DNA of 64,000 nt from NCBI RefSeq assembly GCF_003202285.1, contig NZ_MASW01000008.1:1-64000 (forward strand), given 5' to 3'. Source of the DNA: Prauserella muralis. Lineage in GTDB: Bacteria; Actinomycetota; Actinomycetes; Mycobacteriales; Pseudonocardiaceae. The notes beneath the pieces were generated by a model that searched no databases, was not told the DNA's origin, and saw only the letters and a list, made by a program, of their open reading frames with translations. A program made the position numbers and the translations under genes. Below are positions 1-8,035 of this stretch, one piece after another (positions within the stretch are counted from its first letter, which is position 1; every line of letters starts with the position of its first letter).

Positions 1-1350
1 TACTGCAACGGCAGTTAAGGAAGTGGGTAGCCGCGGCGTTTGTAGTGGCTGAGGCGGGCTTGGTGTTGTCGTCGGCGGCGGAAGCGTGACCAGGACCAGA
101 TGTGTTCGGCGGCGTCGGCGACACGCAGGACCAGCTTGGTGAGCAGGCGCCGGATCTCCGGTAGTGTAAAGCTGATCATGTCTGGTTCGGCGATACCGAT
201 TCCCCTTTTATGGCAAGGGATTTGGCGACGGCGAGCCAGGCGTGGGCGAGCATCGACAGGGTGATGTGGGCGTACCACGCCCGCCAGGACCGGACCTGGT
301 AGTGATCCAGTCCGGCTTCGTTCTTGGCCTGCTGGAAACACTCTTCGATCCGCCAGCGCGCCCCGGCGATCCAGGCCAGGTTCAGCAGGGTGGACCGGCG
401 GGGCCCGTAGCAGATGTAGTAGGCGATCTCGGTCGGATCAGAGATCGAACGCCGGGCGAGCAGCCAGTGCCCGCGCCCGGCCTGCCAGCCAATCCGGACC
501 GGCACCCGTGCCCAGTCGTACTCGCGCGGCCCGTGCGCGCCGGCACCGACCGACAACCGCCGCCACGCCCGGGCGGGCAGGTCCGCGATCAGCTCATCGG
601 CCCGCTGTTCGGTGCCCTCGGCGGTGATCAGGGTGTCGTTGACCTTGGTGGCCAGCACGTACGCGGCGTCGTGTTCCTCCAGCCAGGCTCGCAGGTACTT
701 GACCTGCCCGTAGGCCTCATCGGCGGTGACCCACGCGAACGGCACACCCGCCTCGAACGCCCGCGCCAGCATGCCCATCGCCTGCCGCGGCTTCGTGGCG
801 AACTCGACCTCATCCGGAATCCCCGCCCGTTGGCACCGGTCCCGGTCGGCGATCCACGGCTCCGGCAGATACAGCGCCCGATCGATCAGCGCATGCCCAT
901 GATCACCGGCATAGGCGAGAAAGGTCCCGATCTGACAGTTCTCGATCCGCCCCGCCGTCCCGGAATACTGCCGCTGCACCCCGGCCGAGCGCACACCTTT
1001 CTTCAGGAACCCGGTGTCGTCCACGATCAGCACGCCGCCCGGCTCGCCGAGATGCTCGACCACGTAGTCCCGCACGTCGTCACGCACCCCGTCGATGTCC
1101 CAGTCCGCCCAGCGCAACAACCGCTGCATCCCATCCGGAGACACCTCACCGGACTGCTCCGCCAGTGTCCAGCCGTTCTTCCGCTCCAACCCCGCGACCA
1201 GCCCGGACACATACTCCCGAGCCCGGCCCCGCGGCTCCGACCGCCTGAACCGTCCCGCGATCCGATCATGAACCCGATCCAGCTGCCCCATCACCACATC
1301 GACCACCACAACGATGATCTACCACACGACGACCAACTGCCGTTGCAGTA
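1..1350 (-). mobile_element. IS701-family insertion sequence
   Basis: Perfect 16-bp terminal inverted repeats bound the element: tactgcaacggcagtt at 1-16 and its reverse complement at 1335-1350. It carries one transposase on the minus strand. The four bases after the right end are TTAG, which fits the YTAR-type target duplication known for IS701 elements; the left copy lies outside the window, so the duplication cannot be confirmed. The right end lies 12 bases before the corA start codon, directly against its AGGAG ribosome-binding site. Confidence 0.92.
176..1309 (-). CDS. IS701-family DDE transposase
   Basis: Transposase of the insertion sequence, a DDE-type endonuclease of about 370 residues, the usual full length. 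Visible motifs are VDDTGFLKKG (first Asp, near residue 98), TADEAYGQ (second Asp, in the middle) and WRIEECFQQAKNEAGLDHYQ (catalytic Glu, C-terminal). The reading frame is open from a GTG at 1309; an in-frame ATG at 1291 (MGQLDRVHD) is an equally good start. No frameshift or internal stop is seen, so the element may be active. About 175 bases of non-coding left end follow the stop codon. Confidence 0.93.
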   Translation of the reverse strand: MVVDVVMGQLDRVHDRIAGRFRRSEPRGRAREYVSGLVAGLERKNGWTLAEQSGEVSPDGMQRLLRWADWDIDGVRDDVRDYVVEHLGEPGGVLIVDDTGFLKKGVRSAGVQRQYSGTAGRIENCQIGTFLAYAGDHGHALIDRALYLPEPWIADRDRCQRAGIPDEVEFATKPRQAMGMLARAFEAGVPFAWVTADEAYGQVKYLRAWLEEHDAAYVLATKVNDTLITAEGTEQRADELIADLPARAWRRLSVGAGAHGPREYDWARVPVRIGWQAGRGHWLLARRSISDPTEIAYYICYGPRRSTLLNLAWIAGARWRIEECFQQAKNEAGLDHYQVRSWRAWYAHITLSMLAHAWLAVAKSLAIKGESVSPNQT

Positions 1351-1362
1351 TTAGGAGACGTC

Positions 1363-2298
1363 ATGGAAACTCGGACTGAACGGACTCGGTTCGACCCGGT
1401 CGATCTGCGTCGTCGTTGGGTCCAGGTTCCGGCCGGTGATCCGCAGGTGGCTGCCGAGCGGATCGAGGGACTGGGGGTGGATTTCGCGGCGGCCAACGGT
1501 CGGGTGTGGGAGACCGACGACTTCGTTTATCTGCCCGTGGTCGTCAACCTGCGCACCGGGGACACGATCAGCCGCGAGGCGGTCGTGTTCGCGCTCGGCC
1601 ACGACGTGCTCGTCACCTTGCAACCAGAAGTCAGGTTCGCGCCGTTCGACAAGGCCGTTGCGCGGATGCGGCGCACGCCGCACCTGGCCGGGTCGCCGCA
1701 CGGGGTGATGTATGCGCTGCTGTACGCGCTGAACGAGGCCGCCGAGCGGGTGATCGACTACGCCAGCGACGCCCTGGAGGCGATGACCGACGAGATCGAC
1801 ATGGCCACGAAGGGGGTGGACGAGAACGGGCGGGACATCGGGGTGATGGACATGCAGGACACCATCGCTCGAATGAACGAGGCCGAGGAGATCGTGTCCC
1901 GCTCCCAGGAGTCGCAATTGCTGCTGGCCCGTGCCGCCCGGTACCTGCGTGCCGAGACCGCGGCGAGCGAGGTGGAGCTGGGCAAGCTGATCGACATCCT
2001 GATCGCCGACATCGACGGGGTGAAGGAACACGCGAGTTTCGAGCACGACAAGGTGCGTTATCTGCAGCAGTCCATTATGACGTCGCTGGATGTGAAGCAG
2101 AACCAGATCGTCAAGGTGTTCACCATCATCACCGCGGTGTTCCTGCCTCCGACGCTGATCGCGACGTTCTACGGCATGAACTTCACCTGGATGCCGGAAC
2201 TGGAATGGGAGCACGGCTTCCTGGTGACCACGCTGTTAACCCTCGTGGCGGCGTTGATTCCGCTGGCCTACATCAAGCGGAAGGGCTGGCTCCGGTGA
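1363..2298 (+). CDS. corA: CorA-family magnesium/cobalt transporter
   Basis: Pentameric Mg2+ channel of the cytoplasmic membrane, 311 residues. The N-terminal two thirds is the soluble alpha/beta plus long-helix domain; two C-terminal membrane helices follow, with the signature YGMN (GMN at residues 271-273) between them and the basic tail KRKGWLR that closes family members. The ATG is preceded by AGGAG. The IS701 right end abuts this site, so the native promoter has been displaced and transcription must start in the element or read through it. mgtA follows after 31 bases, making a two-gene Mg2+ uptake unit. Confidence 0.95.
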   Translation: METRTERTRFDPVDLRRRWVQVPAGDPQVAAERIEGLGVDFAAANGRVWETDDFVYLPVVVNLRTGDTISREAVVFALGHDVLVTLQPEVRFAPFDKAVARMRRTPHLAGSPHGVMYALLYALNEAAERVIDYASDALEAMTDEIDMATKGVDENGRDIGVMDMQDTIARMNEAEEIVSRSQESQLLLARAARYLRAETAASEVELGKLIDILIADIDGVKEHASFEHDKVRYLQQSIMTSLDVKQNQIVKVFTIITAVFLPPTLIATFYGMNFTWMPELEWEHGFLVTTLLTLVAALIPLAYIKRKGWLR

Positions 2299-2329
2299 TC
2301 ACGACGCCTCAGTCGCCTGGAGATGGGTT

Positions 2330-4984
2330 GTGAACCGGGTGGCGAACGGCGTGGTGTCCTGGGTTGACCCGGAGCTGCGGGAGCTGGCGACAGCGGCCCC
2401 GATCACGCTGTTTCAGCGGTTGTCCAGCTCCCCGAAAGGGCTGACCGAGCAGGAGGCAACCCACCGGTCGGCCGTGTGCGCCGACAATCGGCTGCAGCGG
2501 CACGAAGGGTCGGTGTGGGTGGGGCGGGCGCGGTCCGCGGTGGCTAGCCCGTTCGTGGCCTTGCTGACCGGGCTGGGCGTGGTGTTCACCGTTCTCGGGG
2601 ATCTGCGTGGTGCGGTCACCGTGAGCGTGATGGTGCTGCTCAGTGTGGTGCTGCGGTGGTGGCAGCAGGTTCGGTCCGATCAGGCGTTACGCGGCCTGCG
2701 GGCGCTGGTGACCACGACGACTACGGTGCGCAGGCGGCCCGGTGACGGGCTCGCCCCGACCGAGCGGGAGGTGCCGCCAGAGGACCTGGTACCGGGTGAC
2801 GTGATCGTGTTGGCGACGGGGGATCTGGTGCCGGCCGATGCGCGGGTGGTGGCGGCCAACGCGCTGCTGGTCGACCAGTCCGCGCTGTCCGGGGAGACCC
2901 TGCCGGTGCGCAAGGGGCCACCATCGCCTGTGCCCGATCGGCAACCCCGCGGCCGGACCGGTGGCGAGATCGCGGACCTGTCGTCGGTGTGCTTCGCCGG
3001 CACGTCGATCCTGAGCGGCACCGCGACCGCGGTGGTGATCACCACGGGGCCGCGCACCTACTTGGGGACGATGGCCGAGCAGGCCCGGCACGCCCGCCCT
3101 GAGAGCAGCTTCGACCGCGGCGTGCGCGCCGTGGGCTGGACGCTGGTGCGGTTCATGCTGGTGATGGCGCCGATCGTGCTGGCGGTCAACGGCACCGTCA
3201 CCGGCGACTGGGCGCAGGCCGCGCTGTTCGCGGTCGCGGTCGCGGTCGGCTTGACCCCGGAAATGCTGCCCGTGATCGTCGCCGCCAACCTGGCCCGCGG
3301 CGCGGTGCACCTTTCCCGCCAGCAGGTGGTCATCACCCGGCTCAACGCCATCCAAGACCTGGCGGGCATGGACGTGCTGTGCGTGGACAAGACCGGCACA
3401 CTCACCCAGGACCGGGTGGCCTACGCGCACAGTATCGACCCGGCCGGACGGCCGGACGGCGAGGCCGCCGAGTACGCCTACCTGGCCGTGCATTTCCAGA
3501 CCTGCCCGCACAACCGGCTCGACGAAGCCATCATCGACCAGCTCGCCACCGACGACGCGCCGCTGGTCACCGACGCGGCGTTCACCAAGATCGACGAGAT
3601 CCCCTTCGACCACACCCGGCGGCGCGCCACGGTGGTGGTGCGACAGCAGCCCGGCGAGCACATCCTGATCACCAAGGGCGACCCCGACCAGATCCTGCCC
3701 CGCTGCACCCACGCACGGCGGGCCGGCGAGGTAGTCGAGCTCAGCGAAGCAGATCGCCGCGAGGCTGGCGAGGTCGTGCGCGCTTACGCTGATCACGGCA
3801 TGCGGATCTTGGCCGTCGCCGCCTGCGAGTATCCCGCCCGGCTGAGCGGCTACGACGAGGGTGACGAGCACGACCTTGTCCTTGTCGGGTTTGTCGGGTT
3901 CGTCGACCCGGTGCGCGACAGCGCGGCCGACGCGGCGCGGACCCTGGCCGACCACGGAGTCACGGTCAAGATCCTCACCGGTGACAACCGGCACGTCGCA
4001 GCGCAGGTGGCAGCCCAGGTCGGCATCCCCGTGGGCGAGATCGTGCTGGGGACGCAGGTTGAGGATGCCGACGACGCGCAGCTGCGTCGGCTCGTGGCGC
4101 GCACGACGGTCTTCGCCCAGGTCAATCCGGTACACAAGGCGCGGATCGTGACCGCGCTGCGGGACGCCGGGCACGCGGTTGGGTTCGTCGGGGACGGGGT
4201 CAACGACACAGTGGCGTTGCGGACGGCGGATGTGGGGATCGCTGCGGACACCGCCACCGATGTCGCCAAGGACGCCGCCGATCTGATCCTGCTGGACAAG
4301 GACCTCACGGTGCTGGCCCGCGCGATGGTGGAGGGTCGCCGCACGCTGGGCAACACCATGAAGTACGTCAAGATCACCGCGAGTTCGAACCTGGGCAACG
4401 TGCTCAGTGTCCTGGTGGCCAGCGCGACGCTACCGTTCCTGCCGATGCTGCCCATCCAGCTCATGGTGCAGAACCTGCTCTACGACGCGGCGCAACTGGC
4501 GCTGCCCTGGGACCGCGTCGACCAGGACTATCTGCGCCGGCCACGGCGGTGGGACACCGGCGGCCTGACCCGATTCATGCTCACCTTCGGCCCGCTGAGT
4601 TCGCTGTTCGACCTGGCCACGTTCGCCGTGCTGTGGTGGCTGCTGGACATCGACAGCCCCGCCGAGCAGGCGATGTTCCAGGCAGGTTGGTTCATCGAGG
4701 GACTGCTCTCGCAGGTCCTGATCGTGCTCGTGCTGCGCACCCGCCAGACCGGGATGCAGGTCTGGACGCCGTGCGGCGCACCGTCTCGGCCGGTGCTGGC
4801 CGCCGCAGTAGCGGTGGTACTCGTTGGCCTGCTGCTGCCGTGGTCGCAGCTTGCGGGCGCGCTGCGGATGGCGGCGCTGCCGCTGGGCTACTTCCCCTGG
4901 CTGCTGGCGATCTTGTTCAGCTATGTCGTGGCGGCCCAGGTCGTCAAGGCGAGGTACCTGCGTGGCGGGCGAGCGTGGTTGTGA
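2330..4984 (+). CDS. mgtA: Magnesium-translocating P-type ATPase (MgtA type)
   Basis: P3B-type ATPase of 884 residues that imports Mg2+ at the expense of ATP. In order: cation-ATPase N-terminal domain, two membrane helices (near 64-110), actuator domain with the TGES-like loop LSGETLP, membrane segment with GLTPEMLP, phosphorylation motif DKTGTLTQD near residue 353, nucleotide-binding domain, TGDN near 549, hinge GDGVNDTVAL near 620 (usual form GDGxNDAPAL), then six C-terminal helices. GTG start; the preceding bases lack a strong RBS, so coupling to corA is likely. A decayed mgtC follows, the gene that often travels with mgtA. Confidence 0.95.
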   Translation: MNRVANGVVSWVDPELRELATAAPITLFQRLSSSPKGLTEQEATHRSAVCADNRLQRHEGSVWVGRARSAVASPFVALLTGLGVVFTVLGDLRGAVTVSVMVLLSVVLRWWQQVRSDQALRGLRALVTTTTTVRRRPGDGLAPTEREVPPEDLVPGDVIVLATGDLVPADARVVAANALLVDQSALSGETLPVRKGPPSPVPDRQPRGRTGGEIADLSSVCFAGTSILSGTATAVVITTGPRTYLGTMAEQARHARPESSFDRGVRAVGWTLVRFMLVMAPIVLAVNGTVTGDWAQAALFAVAVAVGLTPEMLPVIVAANLARGAVHLSRQQVVITRLNAIQDLAGMDVLCVDKTGTLTQDRVAYAHSIDPAGRPDGEAAEYAYLAVHFQTCPHNRLDEAIIDQLATDDAPLVTDAAFTKIDEIPFDHTRRRATVVVRQQPGEHILITKGDPDQILPRCTHARRAGEVVELSEADRREAGEVVRAYADHGMRILAVAACEYPARLSGYDEGDEHDLVLVGFVGFVDPVRDSAADAARTLADHGVTVKILTGDNRHVAAQVAAQVGIPVGEIVLGTQVEDADDAQLRRLVARTTVFAQVNPVHKARIVTALRDAGHAVGFVGDGVNDTVALRTADVGIAADTATDVAKDAADLILLDKDLTVLARAMVEGRRTLGNTMKYVKITASSNLGNVLSVLVASATLPFLPMLPIQLMVQNLLYDAAQLALPWDRVDQDYLRRPRRWDTGGLTRFMLTFGPLSSLFDLATFAVLWWLLDIDSPAEQAMFQAGWFIEGLLSQVLIVLVLRTRQTGMQVWTPCGAPSRPVLAAAVAVVLVGLLLPWSQLAGALRMAALPLGYFPWLLAILFSYVVAAQVVKARYLRGGRAWL

Positions 4985-5035
4985 GCCGCATCGGCTGCGG
5001 TGGCGGCGTTCGGGCGGGGCGGCCAGGGGCTGATC

Positions 5036-5391
5036 ATGACGACGCGAGCGGAAGATGACTCGGGCACCGTCGAGATGGCGCTGCGTGTCGGCGCTGGCGT
5101 CGGGTTGGGCGCGCTGATCGGTTTCGAGCGGCAGTATCGGGCCCGGATGGTGGGGCTGCGGACCAATGCCCTGGTTGCTGTGGGGTGCCACGCTGTTCGT
5201 GCTGCTGTCCGCCTACGGCTTCGGGGATGTCAGCGGCGCCAGCTCTGCCGATCCCACGCGGGGTGCCGCCCAGATCGTCTCCGGCATCGGGGGTTCCTGG
5301 GTGCTGGGGTGATCCTGCGGGACGGGCTGAGCGTGCGTGGGCTTGGACACCGCCGCCACGCTGTGGTGCTCAGCCTCGGCGGGGGCGCTGA
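5036..5391 (+). pseudogene. mgtC: MgtC/SapB-family gene remnant with several frameshifts
   Basis: Starts MTTRAEDDSGTVEMALRVGA and continues with GVGLGALIGFERQYRARMVG and LRTNALVAVG, the canonical MgtC N-terminus. The frame then breaks near 5186 (one extra base); ATLFVLLSAYGF and the SADPTRGAAQIVSGIG stretch continue in the next frame. It breaks again in a G-run near 5289-5293 (FLGAGVILRDGLSVRGL in a third frame) and near 5343 (DTAATLWCSASAGAL). MgtC C-terminal residues are missing. Three separate shifts within about 160 bases make this a pseudogene and not one sequencing error. ATG at 5036 was chosen because family similarity begins there. Confidence 0.85.
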
Positions 5392-5574
5392 ACTGGGGCG
5401 GCATCCTGCTCATGTCGCTGGGCGCCCAGTGGTACATCCTGTTCAACGTCATCGCCGAGGCCAGCGCGATCCCCAGCGACCTACGCGAAGCCGCCGCTGT
5501 GGTGGCGGAAACTCATCCTGCGGGGAATCTTCCCCGGCTATTCACCGGCGGTATCCCGCCGCCCCTTCTCCGCT
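5391..5574 (+). pseudogene. Remnant of an ABC transporter permease (NitT/TauT-like type)
   Basis: Directly after the mgtC fossil, and in the same frame as its last piece, lies LLMSLGAQWYILFNVIAEAS followed by AIPSDLREAA. This is a signature stretch of binding-protein-dependent permeases of the two-domain nitrate/sulfonate-like type. After a frameshift near 5500 the reading LWWRKLILRGIFPGY continues the same family pattern (usually WRKLILPGIFPAYVTG). Only about 60 residues survive. Joining to mgtC without a stop implies a deletion fused the two remnants. Confidence 0.7.
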
Positions 5575-5575
5575 G

Positions 5576-5709
5576 AAAACGCCCAGCAGCAACTCGACAC
5601 CCCGCCATCGCCTGGGGCCGCTACGCCGAACTGTTCGACTACGACACCGACACCGACCAGATCACCGCCGATCCCGCCGCTGGCCTCCACCCATCGATCT
5701 CCTCATGAG
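5576..5709 (+). pseudogene. Remnant of ABC transporter ATP-binding subunit, AAA-associated C-terminal domain
   Basis: Read across a one- or two-base shift, the sequence gives AQQQLDT and then IAWGRYAELFDYDTDTDQI, which matches the end of ABC ATP-binding subunits that carry an AAA-associated C-terminal domain. The reading ends at a TGA near 5709. With the permease fragment upstream it shows that a permease/ATPase pair once lay here and was almost wholly deleted. No function is expected. Confidence 0.6.
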
Positions 5710-5782
5710 CAAGGACACGAAGCTCAGCGACTTCACCCGGTGACGCGACGTGGACACATAGTGGACACACATGGCGCCACGG

Positions 5783-7050
5783 TTACTCGGGTGCGACGCT
5801 TCGTTGTCCCTGGCGAAGGCGGCTGGCGACGTAGCTGGCGCGGTCGCCGCCGTTCTCCCGGTGCCAGGCGCTGGCGGTGGTGTCGGCCACACCGAGCAGG
5901 TCGGCGAGCATCTTCCAGTGGACGGAACCAACCAGTGACATCCAGGCGCCGTTGCGGGCGGTGCGGGCGCTGGGGACGCCCAGCTTGCGCAGCCGGGCCT
6001 GGAGGGTGGCCGACGTCATCGGCCGGTCGGGGCGCAGCCCTGGGAACAGGTAGGGAGTCGGGCGGTGCCGCAGCGCGCCCGCGAGCGGGCGGCGGTTGTT
6101 GACGAGCTGCTGCAGGAGTACGGACAGCCGGGGGCGTAGCCACAAGGGGTCGCGGCCGAGTTGCAGGCCGAGGACGCCGGGCTCGTCCGGGTGGGCGAGG
6201 ACGTCGTCGGTGGTGAGGTTGACCAGTCGCCAGCAGCTTTGCCCGTATTGCAGGACCAGGCAGCCGGCGGCACGATCGGTCAGCGCCTGGGTGTCGTCGG
6301 TCTCCAGCTTGACGGCGAGCAGGACTCGGTCGGTGTCGCTCATGATCTCCCGGTTGCCGGTGTGGGCCGAGGTGCCGATCGCGACGTGGGCGGGGGCGAG
6401 GCCGTTGGTTGCGGCCCACAGCAGGAACGGGCGCGCGTAACGCTGGCGGGGCCGGTTGCGGATCAGCCAGCGGTCCATCACGGGTTGGGTGAGGGCGGCC
6501 AGGCTGATGCCGCGGGCGCGGAGGTAGCTCAGCAACAGGCGGGCGGCGTCGAGCTTCCGCCGGAGGTGTTCGCGCTGGTAGCGCGTGAAGCCGGAATCCC
6601 GCTCGGCGCGCTGGTGGGCCAGGGGCATCAGGTGCCACCGGACGTAGCGAGCCAGGATGGTCTTGTCCTGCTGGACGGTTACTCGGGCCAGCAGGGTCTG
6701 GACGTCGCGGGTGAGCTGGGCGAGTTCTTCCTCGCGGGGTTCGAGGATCTCGGCGAGTACCGCGCAGGTGCTGGACCGCGGTGGTCTGCCGGAGCTCGTC
6801 GAGTGCCTCGTGCGAGCAAGCCAGTTCGCCGGTGACCATGCGGCGGATGAGTTGTCCGCCGGGCCGGCGCAGATACAGGCACAGCGAGTACGGGTTGTCG
6901 TAGCTCTCCAGCAGCTCGGCCAGCGGCGCCAACCAGGCGGCCGGTTGCCCGTCGGGCTGGGTGAACAGCTCGACCAAGTCCCGACGCGCGATGCAGGATA
7001 CGCAGTGCCCGCGCAGCAGACGGCCCATGGCCCCACAGGTCGGGCAGCGG
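5783..7050 (-). pseudogene. C-terminal half of split zinc-ribbon/recombinase-like protein
   Basis: Downstream part of the gene whose start lies at 15347; the Tn3 transposon separates the halves. Reading resumes at 7050 with YRCPTCGAMGRLLRGHCVSC, the fourteenth zinc ribbon, then an alpha-helical region. A frameshift near 6758-6765 (one extra or two missing bases) changes frame; after it LAEILEPREEELAQL leads into about 300 residues resembling the core-binding and catalytic folds of actinobacterial tyrosine-recombinase-like proteins (YLFPGLRPDRPMTSATLQAR, then ARNGAWMSLVGSVHWKMLAD and HRENGGDRASYVASR). A clear catalytic tyrosine is not visible. The host gene would have encoded about 835 residues. 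Confidence 0.8.
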
Positions 7051-7055
7051 TAGGA
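7051..7055. repeat. Tn3 target-site duplication, left copy
   Basis: TAGGA immediately outside the left inverted repeat; the same five bases occur at 14098-14102 outside the right repeat. Five-base duplications are characteristic of Tn3-family transposition. Removing the transposon and one copy restores the open frame of the zinc-ribbon gene. Confidence 0.95.
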
Positions 7056-7109
7056 GGGGGACCGCCGGGATACGGGAGAAACCTGCCAAGTAGTCGGGTA
7101 GTGCCTGGT
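7056..7109 (+). repeat. Tn3 left terminal inverted repeat
   Basis: Begins GGGGGACCGCCGGGATACGG and matches the reverse complement of 14044-14097 over 54 bases with one mismatch (A here, G there, at the 37th base). Longer than the classic 38-bp Tn3 repeat. The resolvase stop codon reaches its inner edge. Confidence 0.95.
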
Positions 7110-7981
7110 CAGGCGTCGTTGTCGGCGAGGGCGCGGTAGAGCGAGGCAACTGAGGGGTGCCGGCCGGCGTTCTTGCCGGTCTTGATGGTCAGCTTCTTGA
7201 CGATGTCGGGCATCGGGGTGCCCTTGTCGCGCAGGGCGCGGGCGAAGAGCACGTCGTCTTCGTCGATCACCTTGGGTCGGCCGCCGTGGTTGCCGCGTGC
7301 GGCGGCGGCCTGCTGGCCTTCGAGGGTCTTTTCGCGGATGTAGTCGCGGTCGAGCTGGGCGGCGACGGCGAGCACGGCGAAGAGCATCGATCCCATACCG
7401 TGTGGGTCGTAGATGCCGGTCAGCGGCCCACTCAGCAGCTCCAGCTGCACCCCGCCACCTTGCAGCTGGGCGGACAGCGTCATCAGCTCGGCGGCGTTGC
7501 GGGCAAGGCGTTTCATCTCGTGCACGGTCAGGATCACCGGCTGGTCCGGTGCCGCGATCTTGATCTCGTGGGCGAGGGTGAGTGCCTTCTCCAGCTCGGG
7601 GCGGATCTTGATGCGGGTGCTGATCTTCTCGGAGAACACCCGCGTGCAGTGCGCGGCCGCGAGCGCGTCGAGCTGGCTTTGCAACTCCTGGGTGGCCGTC
7701 GAGCAGCGAGCGTAGCCGATCCGGATCGGCGCCCCGTTCGTCTCAGGCGCCGGCGCGGCGACCTCGGGGCACTGCGTCCACTTCTTGCCGGGCCCGCGAT
7801 CGGCCGGGACGGGTACGGTGAGTTCGTCGCGTAGCGCGGGCACGAGGATGAAGCGCGCGGTGTGGTACTTCGCGGCGGTCTTCCCGGCGCGGGTGCGGCA
7901 GGCGCTGCCGGCGGGGACGTCGCATTGCGGGCAGGGGTGGCGTTCGACCGCGGCCGCTGCGTCGTCGGGTCCGAGTTGCAT
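7109..7981 (-). CDS. Serine resolvase of the Tn3 transposon, with N-terminal zinc-binding extension
   Basis: Site-specific serine recombinase that would resolve transposition cointegrates at res. The catalytic domain starts near residue 86 with IRIGYARCSTATQELQSQLD; Ser94 is the expected nucleophile. MKRLARNAAEL and the helix-E region (MLFAVLAVAAQLDRDYIREK) follow, then a C-terminal helix-turn-helix after GGRPKVIDEDD. The first 85 residues are additional: CPQCDVPAGSACRT and GKTAAKYHTAR form a small C4-type zinc-finger seen in actinobacterial proteins. Total 290 residues against about 185-200 for Tn3 TnpR. The gene lies inside the left inverted repeat and reads outward. Confidence 0.92.
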   Translation of the reverse strand: MQLGPDDAAAAVERHPCPQCDVPAGSACRTRAGKTAAKYHTARFILVPALRDELTVPVPADRGPGKKWTQCPEVAAPAPETNGAPIRIGYARCSTATQELQSQLDALAAAHCTRVFSEKISTRIKIRPELEKALTLAHEIKIAAPDQPVILTVHEMKRLARNAAELMTLSAQLQGGGVQLELLSGPLTGIYDPHGMGSMLFAVLAVAAQLDRDYIREKTLEGQQAAAARGNHGGRPKVIDEDDVLFARALRDKGTPMPDIVKKLTIKTGKNAGRHPSVASLYRALADNDA

Positions 7982-7984
7982 ACC

Positions 7985-8012
7985 TCCAGTCTCTCAGAAC
8001 TCTGTCAAAACC
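7985..8012. promoter_or_regulatory. Possible res subsite, one side of IS110 insertion
   Basis: The stretch upstream of the resolvase contains CTCTCAGAAC (7991-8000) and TGTCAAAACC. The reverse complement of the decamer recurs at 9479-9488, on the other side of the IS110 element, and a related CAGAACTGTCACAAC lies near 9540. Resolvase genes normally lie beside res, which is built from short inverted subsites. This is inference from position and repeats only. Confidence 0.4.
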
Positions 8013-8035
8013 GGGGGGGTGTCCCTATGTGGTTG

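Noticed and set aside
2687..4174. 495-codon minus-strand frame
   Set aside because: Shadow of mgtA, which has all its motifs on the plus strand.
5733..7028. 431-codon frame covering the C-terminal half of the split gene
   Set aside because: Only its first 90 codons are the real frame; after the shift near 6760 the genuine protein continues in the neighbouring frame.
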